From Ilyobacter polytropus DSM 2926 (GTDB lineage: Bacteria > Fusobacteriota > Fusobacteriia > Fusobacteriales > Fusobacteriaceae), in the NCBI RefSeq assembly GCF_000165505.1, contig NC_014632.1, positions 1,240,001-1,304,000 on the forward strand: a stretch of DNA of 64,000 bases. The letters run 5' to 3'. A program made the translations under genes and the position numbers. The notes under the pieces are model-generated. The model was not told the DNA's origin. It searched no databases and saw nothing but the letters and a program-made list of their open reading frames with translations. Shown in pieces: positions 27,901-36,841 of this stretch; the stretch's first letter is position 1; the number at the start of each line of letters is the position of its first letter.

Positions 27901-28872
27901 CTATTCTGAAACTTTTATCTTCCCTTTAATAATATCATTTTTTATCTTATTAAGTTTAGCCATTCTTTTTTCCCCTATTATATCTTTTGTATATTTGAAA
28001 TCTGTAAGTGAGACACCATTGCTTGCAAGGTTAGCCTGAGTATAACCAGGAACAAATTTATCTTTTATCAGGTCTGATACAAGACTGTACACAGCATTAT
28101 CTATCCTTACTCTCACAGATGTCAGAATAGTCCCTGGAAGAACCCCATCCTCATCTACATCGCAGCCTATTGCGTATACGCCTCTTTCTTTTGCAGCCTG
28201 GAAAAGACCTCTTCCTGTACCTTCTGCCACGTGCATAATTACGTCTGCTTTTCTATCCATCATCATAAGTGAAATATTTTTACCAGTTGCCGGATCGTTA
28301 AATGGGTTGCTGCTTGTAGTAGGCATATAAGTGTTAAATACCTTTACCTTTGGATTGACATATTGTGCCCCCTGTCTAAATCCATTTTTGAATCTGTTGA
28401 AAGACCTGTTATCCATTGCAGGAATTGTTCCTACAACTCCAGTCTTACTCATCATTGCAGATAGTGCTCCAGCCAAAAATGACATCTCCTGTTCAGCAAA
28501 GTCTATAGTGACAGTATTTGGTATCTCTATTGTGGCCCCTACAAGTCCAAACTTTTGATCTGGATACTCTTCTGCGGCTACTTTCAAAGATTCAGCTACC
28601 ACTGTTCCCATTCCGATAATAATATCATACTGACCGGTACTTGCAAAATCTCTCAAATACTGAAGATCCTCATTTATATTTGAAGGTTCAACATATTTAA
28701 ATTTTATTTCCCCCTCGTCTTGCAACTTTGTCAAAGCCTCATAAGCCATATGGTTAAATCCCGTACCTAAGCCCCCTGAGGACAATACCAGTCCTACCTT
28801 TGTTTTTTCTGCTCCAAAGGCTGTAAAAGTAAAAATGATAATTCCTGCTAAAATACCCAATAATCTCTTCAT
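27901..28872 (-). CDS. BMP-family (PnrA-like) substrate-binding protein
   Basis: 323 residues with a signal peptide (residues 1-20, cleavage near AFG-AE) but no lipobox Cys. The BMP fold is seen in VGLVLSSGGLGTGFNHMAYEAL, IIGMGTVVAESL and, in the second domain, MHVAEGTGRGLFQAAKERGVYAIGCDVDEDG. Relatives bind nucleosides for ABC import, or hand autoinducers and vitamins to other partners. No permease or ATPase gene is nearby, so it must work with a distant transporter or is a sensor. GGTGGGG precedes the ATG. Confidence 0.9.
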   Translation of the reverse strand: MKRLLGILAGIIIFTFTAFGAEKTKVGLVLSSGGLGTGFNHMAYEALTKLQDEGEIKFKYVEPSNINEDLQYLRDFASTGQYDIIIGMGTVVAESLKVAAEEYPDQKFGLVGATIEIPNTVTIDFAEQEMSFLAGALSAMMSKTGVVGTIPAMDNRSFNRFKNGFRQGAQYVNPKVKVFNTYMPTTSSNPFNDPATGKNISLMMMDRKADVIMHVAEGTGRGLFQAAKERGVYAIGCDVDEDGVLPGTILTSVRVRIDNAVYSLVSDLIKDKFVPGYTQANLASNGVSLTDFKYTKDIIGEKRMAKLNKIKNDIIKGKIKVSE

Positions 28873-28952
28873 GAAAATTCCCCACCTCGTAAATTAAATT
28901 TAGACCTTTAATTTATCATATTTTTGAAAAAATATGCACTTTTAAAATTCTC

Positions 28953-28970
28953 AATTGTTCCGGTACAATT
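28953..28970. promoter_or_regulatory. Operator-like palindrome upstream of the BMP-family gene
   Basis: AATTGTTCCGGTACAATT is palindromic at 16 of 18 bases and lies about 80 bp before the start codon. No regulator gene is near. Confidence 0.4.
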
Positions 28971-29052
28971 ATCATTTTTTAATGATTTATATACGGAGTA
29001 AAGAGTATAGAAGACAACGAAATAATTAAAATTAACATAGTTTTAAAACTAA

Positions 29053-29076
29053 AAAACCCGCCTTAAGGCGGGTTTT
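29053..29076 (-). terminator. Terminator of the flavodiiron gene
   Basis: Perfect 24-bp palindrome AAAACCCGCCTT plus its complement, directly after the stop, with T-tracts on both sides. Confidence 0.9.
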
Positions 29077-29078
29077 AA

Positions 29079-30287
29079 TTATCTATGGGATTTGATTTTT
29101 TCAGCCATAGCTCTTGCAATATTTTCAAGCTTTTCATAGTCTTCCAAAGTAGGATTCCCTCTTACTTCAACAGCCTCTGCTACAATCTCATTTCCGTTTA
29201 GTGCATCAGCGAAAGCCTGTATTCCTCTTACTCCTCCACCACTCCACATCATATTTCCAAATATACCTAAATATCTATTTTTTAATCCGTAATTCTGTAG
29301 TTTATGAAGTAATGGTTGTACCTTTGGATAAAGGGCATTGTTGTGTGAGCATGAACCAATAATAAGTCCCTTATACTTCCATATGTCACTTAAAATAAAA
29401 GAGTGATCTGTTTTAGAAGCGTCATAAACTTTTACCTCTTTTATTCCCTGAGCACTTAGTTCTCTAGCTATGGCGTTTGCCTGTTTTGCTGTATTACCAT
29501 ACATAGTTCCGTATACTATAACTACACCTTCTGATTCTGGCTCAAGCCTAGACCAGTAGTCATAATGCTTTATAACTCTTTTTATGTCAGTTCTCCATAC
29601 TATACCGTGTGATGGACATATATATTTAATCTCAAGAGGACTTAATTTTTTTATTGCATTTTGAACCTGCATACCATATTTCCCAACTATGTTGGCATAG
29701 TATCTTCTCATCTCATCTTCATAAAAATCAAAGTTTACTTCATCATCAAAAATTCCACCGTCTAAAGCTCCAAAACTTCCAAAGGCATCATTTGAGAAAA
29801 GTATTTTTTCTGTTGTATCATAAGTAACCATACTTTCAGGCCAGTGAACCATTGGCATCATAGCAAAAGTAAGTTTATGATGTCCTAAATCTAAAACATC
29901 CCCCTCTTTTACAATATGAAAATTTTCCTCATTTGCTTCGTGAATAAATGCTTTCATCATAGGGAATGTTTTAGCATTTCCCACCACCTTTGCATTAGGA
30001 TATTTTTTCATAAGATCTCTAAGACCACCTGAATGATCAGGCTCCATGTGATTCACCACAATATAATCAAGATCTTTACCATCTAAAACACACTCAAGTT
30101 TCTCCATGAAAAGTCCCTCTACACCGAACTCTACCGTATCGATAACACAAGTCTTCTCATCTTTAATAACATATGAATTGTACGCTACTCCCATCGGAAG
30201 AGGCATGTAATTTTCAAATCTCTCAGTTTTTCTATCATTTGCTCCAACCCAATAAACACTATCGGTTACTTTTACTAAATTATGCAT
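29079..30287 (-). CDS. fprA: Flavodiiron protein (A-type flavoprotein, O2/NO reductase)
   Basis: 402 residues. The beta-lactamase-like domain has the diiron ligands His80, Glu82, Asp84, His85 (HMEPDH), His148 and Asp167; the last His is in CPSHGIVWR. The C-terminal flavodoxin domain begins near residue 255 (VIVYGTMYGNTAKQA). Such proteins reduce O2 to water or NO to N2O in anaerobes, with electrons from rubredoxin or similar, which is not encoded here. AAGGAGGTAAAA precedes the ATG. Promoter at 30333-30361. Confidence 0.95.
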   Translation of the reverse strand: MHNLVKVTDSVYWVGANDRKTERFENYMPLPMGVAYNSYVIKDEKTCVIDTVEFGVEGLFMEKLECVLDGKDLDYIVVNHMEPDHSGGLRDLMKKYPNAKVVGNAKTFPMMKAFIHEANEENFHIVKEGDVLDLGHHKLTFAMMPMVHWPESMVTYDTTEKILFSNDAFGSFGALDGGIFDDEVNFDFYEDEMRRYYANIVGKYGMQVQNAIKKLSPLEIKYICPSHGIVWRTDIKRVIKHYDYWSRLEPESEGVVIVYGTMYGNTAKQANAIARELSAQGIKEVKVYDASKTDHSFILSDIWKYKGLIIGSCSHNNALYPKVQPLLHKLQNYGLKNRYLGIFGNMMWSGGGVRGIQAFADALNGNEIVAEAVEVRGNPTLEDYEKLENIARAMAEKIKSHR

Positions 30288-30332
30288 TTTTACCTCCTTA
30301 TAAAATCATTACAAACAGTCTATTTAATTACA

Positions 30333-30361
30333 ATAATATCAAAATTATATTTTTTTCACAA
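30333..30361 (-). promoter_or_regulatory. Promoter of the flavodiiron gene
   Basis: Minus strand TTGTGA (30356-30361), 17 bp, TATTAT (30333-30338). Confidence 0.65.
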
Positions 30362-30479
30362 GATTTTTTTGTAAAACATAGCTTTACAAAACTACTCTTT
30401 CACTCTTAAAATTATACTTTTATATCACAGAAATTTCAAGTTTTTAAAAATTAGTTTCAAAAACTGATTTCTTTTGCTA

Positions 30480-30507
30480 TTGCCACTTTATTTTTTTGTG
30501 ATATAAT
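30480..30507 (+). promoter_or_regulatory. lgt promoter
   Basis: TTGCCA (30480-30485), 16 bp, TATAAT (30502-30507). Confidence 0.65.
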
Positions 30508-30538
30508 CTTTTTAAAGTCTATATTTCAGGAGGACAAA

Positions 30539-31402
30539 ATGGATCCAATACTATTTGAAATCGGAGGCTTCAAGTTAAGATATTACGGCCTCATGTATGC
30601 ACTAGCATTTTTTATAGGAATAGAGATAGCAAAAAGAGAGGCAAAGAGAGTGAATATGTCTCCAGCCCTTTTAGAGAACTTTGCCATAACGGCTATGGTG
30701 TCTGGACTTATTGGAGGCAGACTTTACTATGTACTTTTTAACCCTCATTATTACTTTAATAATCCCATGGAGATACTCGCTGTTTGGAACGGCGGAATGG
30801 CAATTCACGGTGGGATTATCGGTGGGATTATCGGTACCTTTATCTTTGCCCACAGAAATAAAGTCAGCCCTTGGAAACTTGGAGATATTGCCGCAGCTCC
30901 ATTTATTCTGGGACAAGGTATAGGTAGATTTGGTAATCTTATGAACGGGGAGATTCACGGAGTACCTACCTTTACACCTTGGAAGGTTATATTCACACTG
31001 AAACCTGGTTTTTATACATGGTATGATCAGTATAGGTCGATGAGTATAGAGGCTCAGATGAAGTACAAGGAACTGGTTCCCTGGGGAATTGTTTTTCCTG
31101 AATCTTCACCTGCAGGGAGTGAATTTCCAAACCTTCCGCTGCATCCGGCTATGCTATACGAAATGTTCTTAAACTTCACAGCTTTTTTACTTATCTGGTT
31201 TTATTTCAGGAAAAAAGAGTATGCTGCCGGTACTGTTTGGTGGATTTATGTAATTATGTACAGCCTCATAAGAGTTTTTGTAAGCTTTTTTAGGGCAGAA
31301 GATCTTATGATCGCAGGATTTAGAGCTCCTCACGCAATTAGTATCATCTTCGTTTCTGTTTCCATAATTATGATTAAATATTTGAATAAAAGAGATATTT
31401 AA
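30539..31402 (+). CDS. lgt: Prolipoprotein diacylglyceryl transferase
   Basis: 287 residues with seven transmembrane helices. The Lgt signature GRFGNLMNGEIHG, with the essential Arg, is complete, and MAIHGGIIGG stands before it. It attaches diacylglycerol to the lipobox Cys of lipoproteins such as MetQ at 52217. AGGAGGACAAA precedes the ATG. Single gene with its own promoter and terminator. Confidence 0.96.
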   Translation: MDPILFEIGGFKLRYYGLMYALAFFIGIEIAKREAKRVNMSPALLENFAITAMVSGLIGGRLYYVLFNPHYYFNNPMEILAVWNGGMAIHGGIIGGIIGTFIFAHRNKVSPWKLGDIAAAPFILGQGIGRFGNLMNGEIHGVPTFTPWKVIFTLKPGFYTWYDQYRSMSIEAQMKYKELVPWGIVFPESSPAGSEFPNLPLHPAMLYEMFLNFTAFLLIWFYFRKKEYAAGTVWWIYVIMYSLIRVFVSFFRAEDLMIAGFRAPHAISIIFVSVSIIMIKYLNKRDI

Positions 31403-31423
31403 GAGGGATAATTCGTCCCTCTT
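31401..31423 (+). terminator. Terminator of lgt
   Basis: AAGAGGGA and TCCCTCTT with a 7-base loop, then six Ts; it overlaps the stop codon. Confidence 0.85.
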
Positions 31424-31568
31424 TTTTAATGAACTTTAGGATATTAAGCTGATAAAGTTTAACTTTGGATAAAAATATTTAACTGAAAGATTTAAATTTG
31501 AAAAAATTTCTAATTAGTAGTATAATTTTCTTAAAAAATTACTGCTATTATTGATGAGGTGAAATTCA

Positions 31569-32741
31569 ATGAAAAAAAACGTATTACTGGGAGTTACAGG
31601 TGGGATAGCTGCATATAAGGCTGCAAATATAATCTCTCTCCTTAAAAAGAATGGGTGCAATGTCAGAGTCATCATGACAAAAAGTGCCACAGAGATAATA
31701 ACTCCTCTCACCCTTGAGACCCTTGCAAGAGACAGAGTTATAGTAGATATGTGGGAAAAAAAGCCCAATCTTGAAGTAGAGCATATATCTTTCGGAGAAT
31801 GGGCAGATGTGGTTTTAGTTGCTCCGGCTACATATAACATGGTGGGCAAGGTAGCAAACGGAATCGCAGACGATATGCTTTCTACAGTTATATCTGCTAC
31901 AAAGGCACCTGTATATTTTGCCCTGGCAATGAATGTAAATATGTATGAAAATCCTATTTTAAAGGACAATATCGACAAATTAAAAAAATATGGGTATAAG
32001 TTTATAGAGGCTGATGAAGGATTCCTAGCATGCAATGTAAATGCCAAAGGAAGATTAAAAAAAGAAGAGGATATTGTAAATATCATCAAAACTGAATTAA
32101 ACCCGATAGAAAAGTCACTTAACAATAAAAAAATTCTTATTACTGCAGGAAGAACAGAAGAAGCAGTAGATCCTGTAAGGTACCTTTCAAACAGATCCAC
32201 TGGTCAGATGGGATACTCCCTAGCCTCAGCTGCAGCACAATTAGGTGCAGAGGTAACTTTAGTTTCAGGCCCTACAAATCTATCTGTTCCTGAAGGTGTT
32301 AAAAACTTTTTACAAGTTAGAAGTGCACAGGAAATGTTTGATACAGTCATGGAATATTACGACAGTCAGGATGCAGCTATTGCCTGTGCTGCTGTGGCAG
32401 ACTATAAGGTAAAAGAATACTCCACACATAAGATAAAGAAAAAAGATGATGACATGGTTTTGGTCCTTGACCGAAATCCTGATATTCTTTATGAAATGGG
32501 TCAAAAGAAAAACAAGCAGTTTCTTATAGGATTTGCCGCAGAAAGTGAGAATTTGATAGAAAATGCCACAAGAAAACTCCAAAAGAAAAACTTGGATCTC
32601 ATCGTAGGAAACTTAGTTACATATATGCAAAGCTCAAACAATCAGGTTACATTACTTAAAAAAGATGGATCAAAAATAGAAATACCTGAAATGAAAAAAC
32701 AGGAACTTGCATTTAATATTTTAAAAGAGATCAAATTCTAA
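31569..32741 (+). CDS. coaBC: Phosphopantothenoylcysteine decarboxylase / phosphopantothenate-cysteine ligase
   Basis: 390 residues, bifunctional. The flavin decarboxylase half has VTGGIAAYKAA, catalytic His72 (VEHISFGEWADV), NVNMY at 122-126 and Cys155. The ligase half starts near 185 with ITAGRTEEAVDPVRYLSNRSTG, then AAVADYKVK. It makes 4-phosphopantetheine on the way to CoA, downstream of the panB/panG products. GATGAGGTGAAATTC precedes the ATG. Confidence 0.96.
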   Translation: MKKNVLLGVTGGIAAYKAANIISLLKKNGCNVRVIMTKSATEIITPLTLETLARDRVIVDMWEKKPNLEVEHISFGEWADVVLVAPATYNMVGKVANGIADDMLSTVISATKAPVYFALAMNVNMYENPILKDNIDKLKKYGYKFIEADEGFLACNVNAKGRLKKEEDIVNIIKTELNPIEKSLNNKKILITAGRTEEAVDPVRYLSNRSTGQMGYSLASAAAQLGAEVTLVSGPTNLSVPEGVKNFLQVRSAQEMFDTVMEYYDSQDAAIACAAVADYKVKEYSTHKIKKKDDDMVLVLDRNPDILYEMGQKKNKQFLIGFAAESENLIENATRKLQKKNLDLIVGNLVTYMQSSNNQVTLLKKDGSKIEIPEMKKQELAFNILKEIKF

Positions 32742-32794
32742 TTCAGATAATATTATATATTAAAATTTTTAAACAAGATTTACTAAAAAACATA

Positions 32795-32823
32795 TTGTTT
32801 ATAGAATATAAAAATGTTATAAT
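32795..32823 (+). promoter_or_regulatory. Promoter of the cold-shock gene
   Basis: TTGTTT (32795-32800), 17 bp, TATAAT (32818-32823); transcription should begin near 32830. Confidence 0.75.
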
Positions 32824-32824
32824 A

Positions 32825-32949
32825 ATTGTGCTTTAATTCTTCAGGTTCACAAATAAAATATCTTATGGCTTAACGCCTACCGCATATACAAGCATAGATT
32901 GTAAGACTGGTTTTAAAAAGGTATTTTAGCCTAGAGTTATAAGCACAAT
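32825..32949 (+). ncRNA. Structured leader of the cold-shock mRNA
   Basis: ATTGTGCTT (32825-32833), at the predicted start of the RNA, is complementary to AAGCACAAT (32941-32949), nine bases before the GGAGG. The stem extends to about 14 pairs with one bulge. It closes a leader of about 110 nt. Csp mRNAs of E. coli refold with temperature; a similar switch is plausible here. Confidence 0.6.
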
Positions 32950-32967
32950 AATTTTGGAGGTGCTAAA

Positions 32968-33171
32968 ATGCTAAAAGGAACAGTAAAATGGTTTAACTCA
33001 GAAAAGGGATTCGGATTCATCACTTCAGAAGAAGGAAACGATTTATTCGTACACTTCTCTGAAATCAACAAGCCTGGATTCAAAACTCTTGAAGAGGGAG
33101 AAGAAGTTACATTTGACGTAGTTGAAGGACAAAAAGGTCCACAAGCTGCTAACGTAACTCCTGCAAACTAA
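32968..33171 (+). CDS. Cold-shock protein, CspA family
   Basis: 67 residues. RNA-binding motifs KGFGFI (RNP1) and DLFVHFSEI (RNP2) are intact. It is an RNA chaperone that melts structures in mRNA. TTTTGGAGG precedes the ATG. Single gene after a 140-nt leader, with a strong terminator. Confidence 0.96.
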   Translation: MLKGTVKWFNSEKGFGFITSEEGNDLFVHFSEINKPGFKTLEEGEEVTFDVVEGQKGPQAANVTPAN

Positions 33172-33180
33172 TAAGTTCAG

Positions 33181-33214
33181 AATAGCCTCAAAGCAACTTT
33201 GCTTTGAGGCTATT
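33181..33214 (+). terminator. Terminator of the cold-shock gene
   Basis: AATAGCCTCAAAGC and GCTTTGAGGCTATT over a 6-base loop, then a T-run. Confidence 0.9.
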
Positions 33215-33254
33215 TTTTATTCTTATATTAAATTAGACTTTTAACACTTTTTGC

Positions 33255-34103
33255 TTATATATAAATTTCTCCTTTTAATGTTATTATAAAATCCCCTATA
33301 ATTTCTAGCCTTCTATCTTCTCTTAATTTCAAAAGCATTTCCCCGCCTCTTTTTGACGCCTGATAGGCATTTAATACATTTTTTCCTAGTATTTCAGACC
33401 AGTAAGATGCCAATAAAGTGTGTACAGAACCTGTAACAGAGTCTTCGTCAATGCCAGCCCAGGGATTGAAATATCTCGAGATAAAGTCATAATCTGCTCC
33501 TATAGAGGCAGTTACACCGAGTCCTTTTATCCCCATGACATCTAGCTGTCTCATCAATTCAAAGTTTGGATTTAACTTTAAAACTTCCTCATGATTTTTC
33601 AGGTGTACTACGAGTTTTTTTGTGTTTTCGCCTAAAAAAATATTTTCATACTCTGATATACCCACAGCTTCAAGTAGTTTTTTATTTATGGGAAAGCCTT
33701 CAAATACAGGTGTATCCAACGGAAAATCCAAGACAATTTTATTTTCTTTTTTTCTGGCAATTAATTTCCCAGATTTAGTTCTATAGATTATTTCATCAGT
33801 CTGCACATGAAATTCATCAAACAAGATTGCTGAAGCAGCAAGGGTTGCGTGTCCGCACATTGATACTTCGACTTTTGGAGTAAACCAACGTAATGAGAAA
33901 ACATTTGAACTTTCCAAAAGACTATTTTTTTCAGGAATCAAAAATGCTGTTTCAGAAAGATTCATCTCTGCAGCTATAGCCTGCATTATCTCATCTTCTA
34001 TTGGTTCTTCTAATATACAGACTCCTGCGGAATTCCCATGAAAGGCTTTATCTGTAAATGCATCCACCTGATAAATTTTTAATGCTTTTATTTTTAAACT
34101 CAT
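33255..34103 (-). CDS. PhzF-family isomerase
   Basis: 282 residues in two similar halves. VDAFTDKAFHGNSAGVCIL at the start and NLSETAFLI, with the catalytic Glu48, are typical; FTPKVEVSMCGHATLAAS follows. In the second half DEDSVTGSVH contains the second substrate loop. The natural substrate of most PhzF members outside phenazine producers is not known. ATG preceded by GGGAGAAAAG. Its neighbour downstream is the cold-shock gene on the other strand. Confidence 0.9.
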   Translation of the reverse strand: MSLKIKALKIYQVDAFTDKAFHGNSAGVCILEEPIEDEIMQAIAAEMNLSETAFLIPEKNSLLESSNVFSLRWFTPKVEVSMCGHATLAASAILFDEFHVQTDEIIYRTKSGKLIARKKENKIVLDFPLDTPVFEGFPINKKLLEAVGISEYENIFLGENTKKLVVHLKNHEEVLKLNPNFELMRQLDVMGIKGLGVTASIGADYDFISRYFNPWAGIDEDSVTGSVHTLLASYWSEILGKNVLNAYQASKRGGEMLLKLREDRRLEIIGDFIITLKGEIYI

Positions 34104-34141
34104 CTTTTCTCCCTTTTATAGACTAAAGGATTTTTTTTCTT

Positions 34142-34339
34142 TTATTTCAACGATATGATTCCAAGTGCCCCAAATATCCCTATCACTGAAACTGATAAAC
34201 CTATAAGATAATACAGCGCAGTGGTACCACTATCACCGATCAATTTTCTCATGCTCTTGGCCTTCCTACTCTCCCAGTAAAATGAAGGTTTGTAAAAAGT
34301 ACAAACCAGGGTAAATATTCCTAAAAATAATAAAATCAT
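34142..34339 (-). CDS. Small two-helix membrane protein (Imm17-like)
   Basis: 65 residues. Hydrophobic helices at 2-16 and 42-62 flank a basic middle (ESRKAKSMRKLIG). The pattern of a WESRKAK segment before GDSGTTALYYLIG resembles Imm17-type immunity proteins, but this rests on general layout. CTAGGAGGTAGAA precedes the ATG. No toxin gene is nearby. Confidence 0.6.
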   Translation of the reverse strand: MILLFLGIFTLVCTFYKPSFYWESRKAKSMRKLIGDSGTTALYYLIGLSVSVIGIFGALGIISLK

Positions 34340-34403
34340 TTCTACCTCCTAGTGATATATCTAATTTTTTTAATTTAGGTATACACTTATCTTGGTTTCA
34401 TTT

Positions 34404-34922
34404 TTATGAATCTAAATGGATCCAGTATCTGAGGGTTGTTTCCCCTTCGAGTTCTATTTTATCATATAAAATCCCGTTGGCACTTTCTATTGTTTTTGCC
34501 GAGGCTATATTGCCTTCATCACAGGTTATTAAAATATTATTATACCCTTTTGCTTTAACTATATCTAGAAGCAGCAGCAGCATTTTTAAAGCGTACCCAT
34601 TCCCTCTTTCTGAAGGTCTGATGCCATAGCCTATGTGTCCCCCTTTGCAAAGAAGATCATCATTAAGCTCATGTCTGAAATGTATGGCTCCTAGTACTTT
34701 TTTCTTATTAACTAAAAAATAAAGTGTCGACGGAACAAATCCCTTTTTATAGACCTCGTCTGTTTCGTCAGTTGTCCATCTTGTGAGCAGTTCATGAAAG
34801 CTTGCATCTTCTTGAGTAGCTGCCATGGGTACAATTATCTCCTCTGAAAATTCCCAATCATTTATATATTCTAAATACCCAGATTCAGACAGCTTGTTGT
34901 ATTTTACTATTTTCATCCCCAT
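34404..34922 (-). CDS. GNAT-family acetyltransferase
   Basis: 172 residues from the ATG at 34922, preceded by GGAGG; another in-frame ATG lies two codons on. GNAT motif A is seen in IGYGIRPSERGNGYALKMLLLLLD, with the acetyl-CoA loop RxxGxG/A, and motif B in ITCDEGNIASAKTIESANG. It is similar to YjaB/RimL-like proteins with unknown acceptors. Its neighbour is a methyltransferase gene 39 bp upstream, same strand. Confidence 0.87.
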   Translation of the reverse strand: MGMKIVKYNKLSESGYLEYINDWEFSEEIIVPMAATQEDASFHELLTRWTTDETDEVYKKGFVPSTLYFLVNKKKVLGAIHFRHELNDDLLCKGGHIGYGIRPSERGNGYALKMLLLLLDIVKAKGYNNILITCDEGNIASAKTIESANGILYDKIELEGETTLRYWIHLDS

Positions 34923-34961
34923 GATATTCCTCCACATATATCTAACTCTTTACTGAATAAA

Positions 34962-35723
34962 TTATTTTTCTGCAATTATCAGCATCTCAAAATCCTCTGT
35001 TGTAAGCTTATCTTTTCTGCTAAAGGCACCTAATTTTGCTCCATAGATGTCAATAGTCTTAAAACCCAGTGATTTTAAAATCCAGGTTATTTCAGATGGT
35101 GCATAATATCTCTCATTGCAGTGAAGTTCCATTTGGTTTCCAGAATCATCCTCTAAAGAGGTGGTATTGTGTTCACGAAAGGTCATTAGATCAAAGGAAC
35201 TTTTCTCACAGCTTGCATTTCCTTCTTGCTTTTGGGACTCTATAAAATCTTTTACTGAGTGGTATAGAGGAAATAAAGCATTTAGTGTTGTAAATATTAA
35301 TTTCCCATTTTCCTTTAGTGACTTGGCAGCACTTTCAAGTATCTGGTAATTCATCTCATCAGTTTCCATAAGGGAAAAAGCTCCCTCACAGATCATAATA
35401 GCCAGATCAAACTCCTCTTTGAAAGTAAGATTTCTGGCATCTGCCTTTTGAAAATAAACATCTACTTTTTCTTCTTCGGACTTTTCTTTTGCTCTTTTCA
35501 GCATAGACTCTGACAGATCAATCCCAGTTACATAATAACCACGCTTTGCTAATTCTATAGAATGACGTCCAGTGCCACACCCAATATCTAAAATTCTGAT
35601 ATTTTTATTGTGATAGATCTCATCTTCAATAAAGTTGCACTCTCCAATAGTCCCCTGTGTAAAGCTTTCACTGTCATATTTTTTACCATAGTTTTCAAAT
35701 AAGGTTTCATACCACTGTTTCAT
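34962..35723 (-). CDS. Class I SAM-dependent methyltransferase
   Basis: 253 residues from the ATG at 35723, which has AGGAGGAG upstream. Motif I ILDIGCGTGRHSIELAKRGY binds SAM; YVTGIDLSESMLKRAKEK and DLAIMICEGAFSLM are motifs II and III. Substrate is not evident; the C-terminal YAPSEITWILKSLGFKTIDIYG is usual for small-molecule methyltransferases of the UbiE/Smt type. Confidence 0.85.
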   Translation of the reverse strand: MKQWYETLFENYGKKYDSESFTQGTIGECNFIEDEIYHNKNIRILDIGCGTGRHSIELAKRGYYVTGIDLSESMLKRAKEKSEEEKVDVYFQKADARNLTFKEEFDLAIMICEGAFSLMETDEMNYQILESAAKSLKENGKLIFTTLNALFPLYHSVKDFIESQKQEGNASCEKSSFDLMTFREHNTTSLEDDSGNQMELHCNERYYAPSEITWILKSLGFKTIDIYGAKLGAFSRKDKLTTEDFEMLIIAEK

Positions 35724-35785
35724 ATTACTCCTCCTATTTTTAAGCTGAGACATCTAAAGATTTTCGGTAATTCTCAAAAATAAAT

Positions 35786-36685
35786 TTAACTTTCAGTTTT
35801 AAAAGTCCAGGCTAAGATCCTGCTGATCTTTTGTCCTTGACTCATCTCTAATATTTTTATATCTTTAGCCCCTAGTTTATACAATAACTTCTGGGTTGGC
35901 TTTATATTGTCCTTGTTGGAAATCAGGGATGTAAACCAGGTAACTTGGGAAGAAAACCTAAGACTTTCCTCGGCCATTTTTTTCAGGAAAAGGCGCTCTC
36001 CACCAGGACACCATAATTCAGCTTTCTGTCCACCGAAATTCAATCCTTTTTTTACTTTTTTATTTTCTTTATTGAGATTATTCACTTTTCTTTTATTTGC
36101 CTTTAAGGCATCCTCTAAGGAAGCATGAAATGGAGGATTACACATGGTCAAATCAAATTTATCATTTTTTTCGATTATCCCTTCAAAAATATTTTCCCTA
36201 TTTTTTTGAAGTTTTAGAGTTATTTTATTTTTCAAAACTTTATTTGAGTTCACTATTTTTTTTGCATTTTCTATGGATTTCGGGTCTATCTCTGAAGCTA
36301 CAAAATCCCAATTATAACTTTGACTTCCTATAATAGGGTAAATGCAGTTTGCACCTGTTCCTATATCTAATACTTTTACACCTTTTCTTTTCCCTTTTAG
36401 CAATCCTGCTATATAGTGTATATAGTCTGCTCTCCCAGGAATAGGGGGGCATAAAAAACCCTTTGGTATATCCCAGTTGTCTATATCGTAGTAGGTTTTT
36501 AAAAGTGCCTTATTTAAAAGAATGACCCCTTTGTTGTCACTAAAATCTATAGTTTCTTCCCCTCTTGGATTTTTTTTCAGGTACTTTTTCAATTCCGGCA
36601 GATTTTTTACAAGTAATTTAAAATTATATTTTCCTTTATGGGGATTTTTTGGATGCAGTTCCCCTTTTTTCTTTATCTTTTTCAC
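35786..36685 (-). CDS. rlmF: 23S rRNA (adenine-1618-N6)-methyltransferase RlmF
   Basis: 299 residues. The family hallmarks are LHPKNPHKGKYNF at the N-terminus, FLCPPIPGRADYIHY, VLDIGTGANCIYPII (SAM site) and MCNPPFHAS, the NPPF catalytic motif of N6-adenine methyltransferases. It modifies A1618 of 23S rRNA. The GTG start has AAGGAG six bases upstream. Confidence 0.92.
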   Translation of the reverse strand: MKKIKKKGELHPKNPHKGKYNFKLLVKNLPELKKYLKKNPRGEETIDFSDNKGVILLNKALLKTYYDIDNWDIPKGFLCPPIPGRADYIHYIAGLLKGKRKGVKVLDIGTGANCIYPIIGSQSYNWDFVASEIDPKSIENAKKIVNSNKVLKNKITLKLQKNRENIFEGIIEKNDKFDLTMCNPPFHASLEDALKANKRKVNNLNKENKKVKKGLNFGGQKAELWCPGGERLFLKKMAEESLRFSSQVTWFTSLISNKDNIKPTQKLLYKLGAKDIKILEMSQGQKISRILAWTFKTES

Positions 36686-36792
36686 TTTGCACTCCTTATT
36701 AATTGAATGTCTTTAATATCACAGATTAAATTGTAGCACGCTTGATTATTCCAGGCAAGGAAAAGCAAAACACAAGAAATAAAAATGATATT

Positions 36793-36830
36793 AGAAAGAC
36801 ACCTTCTAGCTCATAAGAAGGTGTCTTTCT
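36793..36830 (-). terminator. Terminator of the MATE gene
   Basis: AGAAAGACACCTTCT and its exact complement over an 8-base loop, 11 bp after the stop. Confidence 0.85.
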
Positions 36831-36841
36831 ATGTTATTATT

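Noticed and set aside
34142-34339. Toxin-immunity pair
   Set aside because: The small protein resembles Imm17 in layout, but no toxin or secretion gene is near it.
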